Source of the DNA: Sphagnum compactum
Taxonomy: Eukaryota; Bryophyta; Sphagnopsida; Sphagnales
Length of the DNA stretch: 64,000 bases
Direction of reading: 5' to 3'
Assembly: GCA_965153455.1 (NCBI GenBank)
Contig: OZ234494.1
Span: forward strand, 18,972,001 to 19,036,000
Part shown: positions 1 to 12,019 of the stretch, one piece after another
Numbering within the stretch: the first letter of the stretch is position 1
Layout: every line of letters starts with the position of its first letter
Program-made: the position numbers and the translations under genes
Notes under the pieces: generated by a model
What the model was told of the DNA's origin: nothing
The model's input: the letters and a program-made list of their open reading frames with translations, nothing else
Database searches by the model: none

Positions 1-895
1 GATTTTGTATTGGTCTTCCAATGTTATGGAAATTTGATGGTATTTAGAAAAAACCATCTAACAATGTATAAACCTCATGTCCAACTACAATGTTAATAAC
101 TTCATCAATAAAAGGTAACAGGTATGGGTCTTTCTTTGTAGTTGCATTAGGCTTTCTAAAGTCCACACAAATTTTGAGTTTCCCATTTTTCTTGGGCACT
201 ACAACTATAGGTGATAGCCAAGTAGCCTCTTCAACAAGTTTAATAAAACCTGCAGCAAGCAATTTGTTAATATCCTTTTTGATAATGGTTACATAATTAG
301 GATTTAACTAGTACCTTCCTCGACAAGCAGGTGGTATTGATGTGTCCAACTCCATCCGATGTTGAGCCACATCAGGTGGTATCCCCTTGAAATCTTTGTA
401 AATCTAGGCAAAGATGTCCTTGAATTCCTTTAGCAATTCAATCAGTTGATAACTGACAACAGGTTCCAGATTTACACTGATTTTAACCTATTGCAAGTTT
501 TCTTCAAAACCCAAATTCATCTTAGTCAATTGTTCTTTTTTAATCCATCTCGCAATGCAAAGGTTTTGAACTCTAATTCGAGCAATTGTTTTGTCAATCT
601 CCATTTCTCCTACTTCAAGTTGGAAAAACATCTCTGGTAAATGTTGTAGGAAAGTATCAAGGAGTATACCTATCTTAACAAGTCGTACAAGTATGGTTTT
701 GACAGGTATATTGGATGAAACATGCGATTCAGACACAAGTTTAATAACCTGTTCAACTAGATTTGAAACTGACTGTTGCAAAAGAGTTGAGTTGAAAGAA
801 TGCAGACGCAGATGTTGTGCTGGCCAACAAGAGGTTGAAGATGATGCCTGGTTAGTGAGATGCAGGCCCAGGACGTGAAGAGAGAGGCATGTCAT
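1..895 (-). mobile_element. Decayed Ty3/gypsy retrotransposon pol fragment (reverse transcriptase N-terminal part)
   Basis: Read on the minus strand, one frame from about 895 to 44 carries the region between protease and reverse transcriptase, then the start of the reverse transcriptase. Landmarks in order are KEFKDIFA, GIPPDVAQHR, LNPNYVTIIKK, LLAAGFIKLVEEATWLSPIV, VPKKNGKLKICVDFR and a degenerate LDGF motif. This order is diagnostic of plant Ty3/gypsy polyproteins. The copy is dead: the frame has TAG stops at 488-490, 404-406 and 308-310, and near position 44 the frame slips by one base in a T run just after LDGF. The catalytic Asp-Asp motif, RNase H and integrase would lie left of base 1. 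The portion from 488 to 895 is open but less recognisable, so the upstream limit is uncertain. No LTR was seen. Confidence 0.88.
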
Positions 896-2560
896 CTTGC
901 TGCATACCTTGAAGTTGCTCTTATCAACTTCTCTGCAAAATTTCTTACAGTCAACCAGCTCAATGTGGAGCTTTCAGGATCAAGGTCCTTGGTGAGCATG
1001 CTAGAGTGAAAGAGAGAGATCACCAGTGAGGAAATGTCATCCACCACTTCAGCTGATGATGACAGTAACAAGACAGTTAATGGGCAAGAGAAAGTTGTCA
1101 GTATGGTGGAGGTTGGCTGAGATTGTGAGTTCCACGACTCCATTCTGAGGTAAAATGCATCTTGATCTACAGTGTCTTTGTTCTGTCATTAGCTTTGTCT
1201 TTGACTGAATTTGGATGAATTGCAAGGTGTTCTGTCTCTTGCTGTCTCCATCCAGGCAATTGACTGTTTCTCAGTGTATCTGGAAAGCCCATATCATACT
1301 CACAATAACATCTCAACAGATCATAATTGACAGCTAGGTACCTTGAGCTTTTGATTCACCAAAAATATTTGCAAGGAACTGTAAGGACTGCAAATTGATG
1401 GGCTTTCTGCCTTTTTGGTGGAGGGAAAATTACAATGGTCAGATTTACCATTCTTCTCATACTCACCATCCTTCCCAGGTTGTGCAATCGGTCATGATTT
1501 GGGTGTTGGTTCAGTGCAATCCAATCATGGGGGCACTGTTTTGCCAATTATTGACCATTGTGGAATGTCACTTGTGCTTGATCAGGTCAGTTCTACAAGG
1601 GCTTGTCAATGAGTCCCTTCTTTCACCTGCTGTACATGGTTTGCTTGTGGCCACTTTTTTGCAAGGCTCCTTGTTAGTGTAACCATATTCTGATAATGTT
1701 GTCTAGCCATCAGTGTTGCCAAGAGTGACCGTTTTGATGAAGAAAAGTGAGACACGTGAAATTGCAACGATGATTGCTAACATAAATGTCATGAAGAAGA
1801 AAATAGTACTTTTTGTAGATGAGACCAGCTCAGATGGTCTTGGAGCAGGAATGGCCGAATGTATTGAAAAGCTATCCTCCCAGGGGACAATTAGGACAAT
1901 GTTTCACCTGGTAATTCATGCATTTAGGAGAGAAATATGTATTGGTCCCTGTCAAGGATGCATTGTGGTATAAGGAAATGATTGCCTCCATTGGTAGATT
2001 GACAAGCATTCAAGAGTTTAGTGTGGTACTAGACTACACGATGGTTGACCTAGCTCTTGATGGTTGACCTAGCGGGATAACTGATAAAAATATTTGGAAC
2101 CAGATCCCTGCTGTATTTGACCAACAATGGTTCTTGGAGATAAATGGCAACTATGTTGTGTTTTACAATACAGTAGTTTCGAGAAGAACAAACCATTTGG
2201 AACAAAACATTATCACAACCTCTACATATTGAAATAGGGTTATTTGTTGACACTTGTGCCCCAGATTCAGGTGCAACACAATTCAGATTCAGTTGCCCTT
2301 CAACACAGCTCGCAATTAGAGTTCCACATCTTGGTTTACATTTCTCTCCTGCAAGATACAGTAGGTTTATGCTCTTTCTCCATGCCCTTGAAGGTGTCAA
2401 CCAGCTTGAGGAGGGATTGGATGCTGAAAAGAATACAATAATGCCAGTACAATGGCAGCATGGGACTACTCTGGGGAGGCTCAGATTTTACTTGGAGGGG
2501 TATGTGTGTTCTCTTAAAGAGGTCTTTGTGCTGGCTCTTCTTGAGCTCCTTTGCAATTGA
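856..2560 (+). pseudogene. Unidentified multi-exon gene relic
   Basis: Several plus-strand stretches look like exons but I do not recognise the protein. The first runs to 1111 and reads ...QAQDVKREACHLAAYLEVAL...; it ends at a GT donor and contains a TGA stop at 1007-1009 in an otherwise open frame. A second begins after the splice acceptor near 1242 (AIDCFSVYLESPYHTHNN) and has another TGA. A third ends at 1585 with a strong GTCAGT donor and includes LPFFSYSPSFPGCAIGHDLG. A fourth spans about 1707-1910 (KKKIVLFVDETSSDGLGAG). A last open piece ends at a TGA at 2558-2560 (QLEEGLDAEKNTIMPVQW). Codon-like composition and splice sites support a former gene. The in-frame stops argue that it is decayed. 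It could also be a mosaic of pieces from more than one gene. Confidence 0.5.
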
Positions 2561-2599
2561 TAAGTTGCCTAGTTAACGTTGTACATTTGTGTAGTGTTT

Positions 2600-4560
2600 T
2601 TCACTTCAATGTGGTAAATGGAATTGAGACTTGTCTTGATTTACCCTATTTGAGATTCAAAATGAACTTTCTGTCTGACTACACATAGATTATTGCCATA
2701 ACAACTCTGTCAAAGATGGCAAGCTCCAGTGAAGTTTCAACTTGCAAAAGCCCATGACTGAATATTTCACCATGCAATGTTTTGCAGGGATTTGAACTTC
2801 AAAAGAAAATCTCAATTGCTGGAGAGGAAAAGAAACATGCCTCCCATGAATTATTCAATCTTCAAGAGTGAACCTTCAAGAAGTTGAGGCTTCACTAAAA
2901 GTGACTCGAATGGAACTTGCCCATGTGAGTTTGTGCTGAAGCATATTGCAGAAACCTAGGAAGGAAGGAAAATCCTTCAAAGAGGAAAAAAGATCAATTA
3001 GCCTCAACTTACAAGAGTGATCATTGGGTGTGATCTAAATGTACAAGAATCTGGGTCTACCTTTTCTCATATGGGTATTTGCACCCTAACTTAACCATTA
3101 GGAAATCCCAAAATTGACATACTTTTTTATTTCAACTTTTTTTCAAATGAAGCAAATAAAACCATAATCTTGCAATTTATTCAAAAATCTATTCACTAAA
3201 ATAAACATATATTTTAATGTTCAAATGAGTTTTAAGAAAATAATGTTGAAAAATACAAATCATTGAGAAATTCAAACATGTTAAATTATGATTCTTTCAT
3301 TTCAAACTCCATTCATTATGTGATTGAACAAAATTAGGTAACTAGGGTGTATATATATATAATATAAATAGGTCATAAGTAGGTAGCTAAATAAGTAGGT
3401 ATGTAAGGTGCATTATATGTAAGGTAAGTAAGTGGGTACGTTGTTAGCCATGGTAAATAAATATGTACAACATGTAGGTAGATTTAAGGTAAGTAGGTAG
3501 CACATCATGTGATGAGATACAATTTAACACAATTGTTGTTATTGTATATAGGTATGATGTAATTTCAAATACAAATGGGGGTGTTTAATAAAAAATAAAA
3601 CATTTATTATGAATTTTTTTTATGGATCAACTTTATTTGAGTTTGGAAAATTATGTTCACCCATGGCATGGTGATTTGATTCTCTTTTGTTATTATATTC
3701 TTAATTAAGATTCTTAAACTCTCTAGGGATCAAAAAATTCAAATTTTAGTAGATTTTTGTCTTAGATGTCCTACTTGACTTCTTATATGAAAAGGGGGGG
3801 GGAGGGTGTATATATCTAAATATCCAAATTTTAATATGTTATTTAAGATAATTGAGGTGACATTAAATGAACACCACTAGATAGAGGAGACATGAAAGTT
3901 TTTTTTGGGTTTTATTATAGGGTTTATTATGTTTATTAATTGTTCGATTTTTTTACTCACAAAATCTGGAAACAATTGTTAAACACATGTCACACAATCA
4001 AATTCACAATATTTGTTCAAAACATTAAGATTATTAAATTACATTGACATTGCAAGAGAAAACAAAACCTTTCTACATCAACAAGTAATTCATTTGATTT
4101 TAAAGCTACAAGTTGCCCCATTAGATCGTAGAATTAATGGACAAGTAATTAAATTTAACATGGCTAGACACATAGGTAGACATGTTTTGTAAATATGGGA
4201 GTTACAATTATGGGACACAATTAGGGTACCTGACTAATATAAATAATGGCATGCCCCTTTTGATTGCCAAACTAAAGGGTATAGTTAAGGTACTTATAAA
4301 TTAGTACAAGTAATGACATCTCTCTTTCAATTGCCAAATCATAAGACATAGTTAAGGTATTTAGATCATATAAGTAATGGCATGTCATTTTTTATTATGC
4401 CCATATAAGTTATGGCCAAGGATGTCAACTTTTAATCCATTTTTATTAGTCAAATGTTATATGTGCCATTCATGTTATGACCCTTTACTCAAAAAATATT
4501 TTTCTTCTACTAAAAGAAAACCTAGTTAACATGAACCTTTAAAAAAGCCATAATTATTGT
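2600..4560. other. AT-rich intergenic DNA with TAGGTA-type short repeats
   Basis: No open frame or splice pattern suggests a gene here. From about 3340 to 3500 the sequence repeats TAGGTA, AAGTAGG and GTAAGG motifs degenerately. A run of nine or more G lies near 3794-3804. The rest is unremarkable AT-rich sequence. Confidence 0.7.
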
Positions 4561-5310
4561 TGTGCTAGCTAGCCCCTTCATAGCTCCTAAATAGGCCCTT
4601 AAGTATTTTAAATATTTTAAACAACCCCTAGGTAGGCCCTTAAGTACATTAATTAGTTTAAGCAACCCCTAAGTAGCCTAGGTAGTCTTTATGTAGCCTT
4701 TAGGTTCCTTAAGTAACTTAGGCAACTCCTAGGTAGGCCTTTATGTAGCCTTTAGGTACCTTAGCTAACCTAGGTAACCTTTAAGTAAGCCCCTAAATAC
4801 CCTAAATAACCTAGGTAGCCCCAAGGTAGCCTTTAAATAACCTAAACAACCCCCATGTACCCTAGGCAACCCCTTTGTAACCCCTAAATAACACAACAAC
4901 CCTTTGGTAGCCCCTTAGATATATAGCCTAATTAGCTTAGCAAATCCCTAGGTAGCCACCTGGAACCCTTACGTAGCTTACATATCTTAGGGTAGGTTGA
5001 ATATGTCATTTTGGTAGGTTAGAAAAAATGTTTGCTAAATGAGAATCCATTTCATATTATGTTAAAAAAAATTGGTGCAATGGTAAACACTTTGAACTTC
5101 AATGTTGAGGTTATGGTTGATTCTTTATTATTGCAACCTATTTACCATAATTTAGGCTAGGTAATTTAAATCCTTATTCTAGGCCAGTATGTTTAGCCTA
5201 TACCAGCTAGGCTTCAACCTAGACCATTTTTTAGCTTAAACAACTTAGGTTAGGTTGTGTAGCCTAAACACCTTAGGCCAACTAGTTTAGGATAGGTGGT
5301 CTATTTTATA
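4560..5310. repeat. CCTAGG/CTAGGTAGCC-rich degenerate repeat field
   Basis: Motifs such as CCTAGGTAG, CCTTAAGTA and CCTAAATA recur every 15-30 bases, with interspersed AACC and GGCC variants. No unit length is constant, so this is a degenerate repeat and not a clean satellite. Similar CCTAGG-rich sequence recurs at 41220-42180 and inside the CACTA element near 44100. The palindromic core CCTAGG makes both strands look alike. Confidence 0.7.
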
Positions 5311-5524
5311 TAGGCCATCTGGTGCCATTTCTTCAACCTATAATTTGCCACATGTCAATATATTTCAATGGTATTAAAAAACTTCCTAGGTTTTCACCCA
5401 ATAGACAGTTGAACTCAAAATTTGACAAGTGTCTAAATGGAGCGTATTTCTTATGGGATGAACTGTACCAGTGATGCCTGTCTACATCAATCTTTCTTGC
5501 AAATCAATGACCAAACTCTTTGTA

Positions 5525-5840
5525 TGTAGGAACTTGAACAGAATCATGTAGCCAGATGAAAAGCTTCATAGTTTCACTTTGTATCCAGTTCAAGGCCTGG
5601 AATTAACAAGTCAGTATACCAGAGACGAATGAAGCTACAAAACGTACTTCAAAACAGGAAAAAATTAGGGAATGCGTTACCTGGAGTGACACATATTTGT
5701 TGCCCTTGTCATCTTGGACCTCAAAGCTACCCTTTCTTGGCTGCATGCAATGATCAAGCATCTCAAAAATGCACTCAATCTTGTGAATCTACTCCAGATG
5801 AAGGAAGGTAATTTCTTTCCAATCCACTTCTGAACTCCCA
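5525..5840 (-). pseudogene. Two exon-like pieces of an unidentified plant gene
   Basis: On the minus strand an exon ends at 5681 just before a GTAACG donor. It reads ...IECIFEMLDHCMQ followed by PRKGSFEVQDDKGNKYVSLQ. A TAG at 5789-5791 interrupts its upstream part. A second piece begins at 5596 after a TTCCAG acceptor and reads ALNWIQSETMKLFIWLHDSV before decaying. The two pieces join in phase 0 across an 84-base intron. I do not recognise the family. The clean splice sites and amino-acid composition make chance unlikely, but the stop codon and the loss of further exons argue for a relic. Confidence 0.5.
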
Positions 5841-5929
5841 TGTCATAAACTGGACTCATGTTGTGGCAAGAATGTCTTGGTAAAAATGAAACTCAAGCAG
5901 AAGCTTCCACATTTTATTTTAGTTTTGAG

Positions 5930-6430
5930 ACATTTCAATTTTTATTTTTCAAACATTTCAGTTTTCAGACATTTCAGTTTTCAATTTTCAAACATTTTAG
6001 TTTTTAGTATTTAAAAATTTCAGTTTCCACTTTTCAGTATTTAAACATTTCAATTTTCAATTTTCAATATTCAAACATTTCAGTTTTTTAAATTTCAGAT
6101 TCCTTCCAAACATTTCACGAAGAGATTTCAAATTTCAGTTTTTAATTTTCAATTTTCAACTTTTAGTATTCACAAATCCAAATTCAGACATTTCAGTTTT
6201 CAAATTTTCAAATTCCAAACACTCCACATAGATTTTTCAATTTTCAATTTTCAACTTTAAGTATTCACACATCCCAATTCAGACATTTTAGTTGAAAATT
6301 TTCAGATTCCAAACATTTCACATAGAAATTTCAAATTTTAATTTTCAGCTTTCAATATTCACACATCGAAATTCAAACATTTCAATTTTCAAAATTCTAC
6401 ATTCCAAACATTCCATATATTGTAGTACCT
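5930..6430. repeat. Degenerate ACATTTCAGTTTTCA minisatellite
   Basis: Short units built from CATTTCAGTTTTCAAATTTTCA recur throughout, with variable spacing and frequent one-base changes. Larger near-copies (AGATTTCAAATTTCAGTTTTTA and relatives, each ending in CACATC/CAAATCC plus AATTCA) recur about every 110 bases. There is no coding potential. Confidence 0.75.
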
Positions 6431-7095
6431 TGGCAGGTTTGGCACATGCCTCTCAAAAAATTAATTAATTTTGAATATTCAATTTCGAAAAATAAAATAC
6501 TCCTAAAGATTCTTTATTTTCCTTCCTAATGAGTTGGTCTTTGGAATAAAACATTGATCATGGTCATATAACATTGGGCAAAGCCATTATGCGACGAGCT
6601 ACTTGTTAATCCACTTTAAGCCCAATTTGTCAAATTACCACAAACTAAAAGTTGGTCACAAGCTTCCCAATACCTATAATTTATTCCTTCCGGTGAAAAC
6701 TGCTATTCACCTCCCCTATTCATTAGATGGACTGCCTCACACAAGTTCAACTTTTTTTCTCGCAATGAGCCAATTTGATTGGCCCATCACTCAAAAAAGA
6801 TTGAATGTATGGGAGCTCCCCAAAATCGAAGGTTCTATTTTGAAGTTTAGAGTTCCTTGCCCAATTTCTACACTAACAACATCCATGACACTCTTGCTAG
6901 AAATTAGAATGGGATGTAGATCAACTTACAACTCAAGGGAACAGAGGCATCAATCTCAGTATCAATAGCAAGAGGTAGTGGATTCAGCAAGTCCATGGTG
7001 CTGTTAAGTGCAACCCAAGCCTAGAGGAGAGATCAACAACACAATCTGATGTCTAGCACAATCAGATTATCATTGTTTGTGATACCAGTGTTGTC
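6430..7095. other. Intergenic sequence, no gene recognised
   Basis: An open frame of 121 codons exists on the plus strand (6603-6968), but it begins with a non-ATG codon and shows no recognisable motif or splice pattern. I treat it as chance. Nothing else is supported. Confidence 0.5.
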
Positions 7096-7099
7096 GTTT

Positions 7100-7585
7100 A
7101 GGCCCAGTGGTGAAGAAGGGTGATGTGTCCCCCAGAAGCTCTGCTTTTTGCGGCAACTTTGCTGTTATTCTCTCCTTCCATATCCTTCCATCCTGCACAA
7201 CCCCATTTTGATTTCAGACTTTTTCACTTGAGTGTTAGCACCTCTACACATAACTTGACTGAGAGAATGTGTCTTATCTCCTTTGAGGTCCTACATGGAT
7301 TAGTGGAGCTTTAAGAAAACTGGACGGGAGGAAGGAAGGAAGGAAGGAAGGGAGGGTTACTAACATGCATGATGCAAGGCTCAGGTCGTGGGCACCATGT
7401 AGGCTTGTCAGCTTCCAATGGTTCTGAAGGATGTTCCACTGGAACAAATTTATCCATAGGCTCCACACCATGTGGACTTGTGTTTGCATGAACCCTCCCA
7501 TTCAAACCCTTTGTTCTTGAAGTCCTTGCTTCCTAGACTCAACCAAATCATCATCAATGTCATTGCAGGCTCCATTCTTCCCCAT
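7100..7585 (-). pseudogene. Frameshifted relic of a plant gene of unknown function
   Basis: The minus strand carries an exon from an ATG at 7585 (MGKNGACNDIDDDLVESRKQ) to a GTTAGT donor after 7365. The frame is lost near 7515 and resumes one frame over as GLNGRVHANTSPHGVEPMDK, then FVPVEHPSEPLEADKP and CPRPEPCIMH. After an intron containing a (CCTT)n tract, a second exon starts at 7192 behind a GTGCAG acceptor and reads DGRIWKERITAKL. The proline- and glutamate-rich segment ending in a C-P-x-P-E-P motif looks like a conserved plant protein family, but I cannot name it with confidence. The frameshift indicates a pseudogene, unless the missing base is an assembly error. Confidence 0.6.
7325..7353. 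repeat. (GGAA)n microsatellite
   Basis: A short run of GGAAGGAAGG lies inside the intron of the minus-strand relic described at 7100-7585. Confidence 0.9.
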
Positions 7586-7599
7586 ACATGTGATGCACA

Positions 7600-9900
7600 A
7601 AATCCTAGATTATGTCAGCAGAAAAACCTCAACTGAAATGCTTTTGTTGGGACACAAGGTTCATGGCCAGGGCTATGTGTTGGAATTCTCCATTGCCTAA
7701 GACATGCTGTACTTGAGCAGAATGTTTTTGGGTACTGAACAGGGAGGGAGAATTTTCATCATTTCCTTTATCGACACCACCAAAATCACACCCAAACTCA
7801 AACTGCAGTGAGTAGACATGCATGACTCCCTTCTTGTTCCATTCAAAGAAAAGATGTCCAACTACAACGGTCTGTTGTGATCAGGAGTTTTACAAGGCTC
7901 TAAGGGCCAACATGAAAGCTTTAGAAGGAAGCAGGAGAAAAAGAAACAAACAGATGGTTCTCTAGTCTTGCCATGGCAAGTTTCCAATGCACAAAGCACA
8001 GAAAAGGTAGATAGATACCCATCAAAGCCAACAAAGATGTTTACAGAAAGGAGGAGGGGGAGTGGTGGAAAAATGTACCAGAAACTGCTGTGAATGACAT
8101 GATGATCTGTTTCTTGGAGATTTCTCAAGCACACCCAGCATTACCCTCTCTGACACCCACATCTCCACCCCTGCAATGCACACATAAATCGAAACTATAG
8201 TCCTCCTTTTAGTCTCCCCTACTACAAATCTCTTGCACACTTCACCTCTCTCTCTAGCAGGTTCTATATGACTGTCTTTGTCCCTCTTATTCCTTACTCA
8301 TTTCCATAGTTCCATCCTGTGTGTCTATCTCCCTCAACCATGCCATGTAGCAGCAGCTGTGCTGCTGAGATACCATCTAACCAATGACTTCTGGGAAGAA
8401 CCTAACATTCGAGATGTATGTTTTGGGAATAAGTTTCATGTTTTGTATTTGAGTCTACAGACAATGAACTTTTCTACAAACATGAAATTCCATAAAATTG
8501 GTAACCAACATACATACTTACTCCATTCATTGAATCATGGTTCCCTGCTCAGGTGGCTTATGAAACCATTGCACGACTTTCTCTTTTGGAGACTCTTAAC
8601 TTACAATGCTACCAAAAAATAGTTTTTTAACAATTTTGTTGTACAAGAGACTTGTTGTAAGTTCTTAGTGAGTGGGCAGAGTTTGGCTGATTCTGGCTCC
8701 TAGTAAGCGTATGGCCAAGGCCACAGGCAAGATAGGAGCTGGAATCAGCGAAACCGTGCCTACTTTCTGGTGTGAAACTAACAGAATTGACAAGGCCTGC
8801 CAATTACGTGATCTACAGAATCAGGACTTGTGCTGAACAGATGATTCAGCATGAGAATCAGTCCCTACAGTTGATAATGATACATGAACAGAGAGTTATA
8901 TATATATATATATATTTGAATATTGTCAAGTATAGAGGACTCCGTATATGATCACAAAACATGTTTTGAAATATTATTACAAAAACATGATTAGTATTGT
9001 GAACTTGTGGTTGTATGAAGGATCTGTTATCAATTGATGTCAGTCTTTGGTTAGCTCTTTGCAATGCTGAGTTTAATTTTTGCGAGTTTTGTACCTAGAT
9101 TTGCAATGTACAGAATATTTGTGCCCAAATCTCAATTGAGCAACAAAACACATTGCAATCCAAATTCTTCAGTTAAGCAGATGGCACCACATTTTTTTAG
9201 AGTGTAAAATGTAAGAGGAACTTACCCGTGTCAACTTCATGAGTTGTCTGGGATTCCTCCTCCTTTCCAGTTGTTTTACTTACATATAGGTAGATTTGAC
9301 CATGTTGGGTTTTCCCACTGAAAAAGGCTGGCCTACATATGAATGAATACTCATGGCCACCCACTCTCTCACAAGCCACACCCATTCTCCATGCCCCCCC
9401 CATGTGCTTCACACTGGCATTTTACTAGAACTACAGACTTTGCATTCTGGAAGTGCTCGCTGTAACTGACCAACTTGGGGAAGTGGAACAGCAGGAACAA
9501 GACTAGCTAGCTCTCCACATGATTCTCATTCATATATATATATCTCACAAAATGTAGGCAACTCATCAAACTCTCCATAACCAATTGTAAGGAGCATCTT
9601 GTTTCACATGGCAGCACAGCATTGGACAAGATCTCCCAAGTTATATATTACATATTTTGCTGCCTTCTGACATCTTCTTCACACACCTCCCGAAGACCAT
9701 TTTGCACGTCCCTGGTCGCTGGTTGGTTGAACCTCATAACTCACATTCTTTTGTGTCCCATAATTCATAGCCTCCACAATCATGTTAACAATGGGTTGTG
9801 TTTGGTAACCAAGTTGAGTGCACTGGTTACCATGAACAGTCTCAACACTCACATAATTCTATATAGTAAAGGACGTCGTGGTCGTGAAGCTTCGGGATGA
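7600..9900. other. Mixed sequence with isolated exon-like scraps
   Basis: Two scraps deserve mention. On the plus strand, 8331-8415 reads HVAAAVLLRYHLTNDFWEEP and ends NIRD before a GTATGT donor. On the minus strand, about 9230-9412 reads ...CERVGGHEYSFICRPAFFSG before a GTAAGT-like site. Neither is recognised. Short TA microsatellites lie near 8899-8915 and 9533-9541. Nothing else is supported. Confidence 0.4.
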
Positions 9901-10780
9901 AATGAAGCTTTCCATCCATCCGTCCGTCATCCATCCTGTCATCCGTCCAAACAGAACAAATATATATTTGAAAAAGGGAAAAAACTAGAAAAAAAAAAAA
10001 AACAGAAAAACACTTTAACAATTAGAAACTTTTTGTAAACACTTAAACATGAAACAAAAAAGCGAAATACAGTAAAATAATCTTAAAAGAAAATTAAAAA
10101 ATAGATGACAAAAAATAAGAAACAAAACAGAGAGCAAAAGAAAGAGAAAAAAAACCATACTTGAAAAAAAAAAGAGGTTTGTCTTCTTTTTCCAAACTTC
10201 AAACCTGCATCTAATCAAACAAAAATTAAAAAGTTTTTTTAAATTATTTTTATTATAAAACATATTAGAAAAACTAGAATTTTTATGGAAAAGAAAATAG
10301 AAACTAAATAAATAAATAAATAAACGCATAAAAATAGAAAAGAAAATGAAGATAGACAAAATAAGAATAGAAAAAATTAAAACATGAAACAAACATAAAC
10401 AAAAAAAAGTAAAAACATAAAAACTATAAAAAAAGGAATGGAAACAAAATGAAACAAGGAAAGGGAAATACAGTAAAATCATTTCAAAAAAAAATTACAA
10501 AAAAGAAGAAACCAAATAAAGAGTAGAAAATAAGAAAAAATAAAACTTATAATAATGAAGAAAAACCCTACTTGAAAAAGAATGAGGTGTGTCTTCTTCC
10601 TCCAAACTTCAAACTTGCATCCAAATAAACAAAAATACAAAAGTGAAAAAGAAACACTTTATTTTTATTATACACAATAATAATAAAAACAGAAAACACA
10701 TAAAAACAAAAAATAAAAAATAAAAAAGATAAAAGTTTTTAAAAAAAAACTAAAACATGAACCAAACATTGTTGAAATAA
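9900..10780. repeat. A-rich low-complexity block with a 411-bp tandem duplication
   Basis: Purine-rich, A-dominated sequence in which a landmark (CTTGAAAAA...GTCTTCTT..TCCAAACTTCAAAC) occurs at 10160 and again at 10571, each followed by similar AAACAAAAAT-type sequence. A 155-codon open frame on the minus strand (10015-10482) is an artefact of the T-rich complement: it is almost all Phe, Leu, Ser, Ile and Tyr. Confidence 0.7.
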
Positions 10781-11779
10781 CACACCTGTGCATTAGGCAC
10801 GGGGTTCAAACTAGTACCTCAGTATTCATGGTATCCTGAGTGCTGTCGCAGGTAACCGAGAGTCCTTTTTCATGATCACTGTCCAAAAGTAGATGTAAGT
10901 ACTATGTACATCTAAGATTCTTCCCTGTCATCCCCAGAAAGACTTGAATATAGAAAGCTTAGCCTTTGACATTGGGAAGGTGAAACAACACAGATAACTC
11001 AGCTAAATAACTGTCACAAGCTGAATTGTAGTCAAGGTATTTTGCTATCTAGGTTGAGTTTTGCAAATACCGCGGCACCTAAGGTCAGCTTCCACATTGA
11101 CAATATATATATTATTTATTTATTTATTTTTGTATTTTTTCAAAAAAATGAATCCTTTTTTTTCAAAATTTGAAATTATATTATTTTTCCGTCATCTACT
11201 ATAATATTGTGATATGAGTAGTGAAATTACATCAGAGTGTAAGCCTATGATAATAATTATGATGATTTTCAGCTTTTATGTCGACTTCATATTTTTTCAC
11301 AAATTTTCATTTCACTATTTTGAGGATCATTTAATGATGAAACTGATCTTATGGGTAAGGGGTATGGTTTTGCAAACTATATGCACATAAGAGGCTAACA
11401 TGTTTGGTTTAATATGCAAAGTTGAAAGTTGTAGGCCCGATTATGATTTCAGACTGGATCGACCACTTGGAGCCTAGTCTTGGGGGCAGAGGATGAAGTG
11501 CAGCAATGATATTAAAAATTAGTTCTTGGTCTTATAAGTTATTTATAACTAGTTTTCCAAGAGAATTTGATTGTTGGTTTTCTTTTTTTGGGAGTTGGGG
11601 AGTGGGGAGGGGAGTTGTAGTACTCTGGGAGAGTGACCATGGCTACCCATCACACTTCCCTCATCAAATTTAGTGCATGGTGTAGTACCCACTGAAAGCT
11701 CAAGGAAAATGTGGGTTATCTATCCATCAGTCAGTCATTTGTGTGTTCCAGAAGGCCTGTCCTTGAACTTCCAATGCCC

Positions 11780-11801
11780 AACCCTAAAACCCTAAACCCT
11801 A
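11780..11801. repeat. Short interstitial telomere-type repeat
   Basis: About three contiguous CCCTAAA-type units, one with an extra A. The plant telomere unit is CCCTAAA/TTTAGGG. Confidence 0.85.
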
Positions 11802-11804
11802 GTA

Positions 11805-12014
11805 AAAAACCCCACCATGCTCTGATGACATATGGTCCTCTTTGTCAACCTCTTCAGTCTTGCATTCAGTGCCTTTGAAGTTTGTACATACCAGAGGTTT
11901 CAGGAAGGGCCCCAGTGAACCAGCACTACTGACCAGTGCACCATCTTCAATGGATGATGGTGTGTGGACAGGAAACACTTTTTCATTGTATTCCTGTTCT
12001 ATAGCTAACCACAC
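11805..12014 (-). other. Exon-like minus-strand segment, unidentified
   Basis: An open stretch reads IEQEYNEKVFPVHTPSSIED, then GALVSSAGSLGPFLKPL up to a GTATGT donor near 11890; the frame also stays open beyond it to a stop near 11800. Composition is protein-like, but no family is recognised and no partner exon was found. It may be chance or a relic. Confidence 0.3.
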
Positions 12015-12019
12015 CAGTT

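Noticed and set aside
10015-10482. 155-codon minus-strand frame of Phe/Leu/Ser/Ile
   Set aside because: It comes from low-complexity A-rich sequence and has no domain or codon signal.
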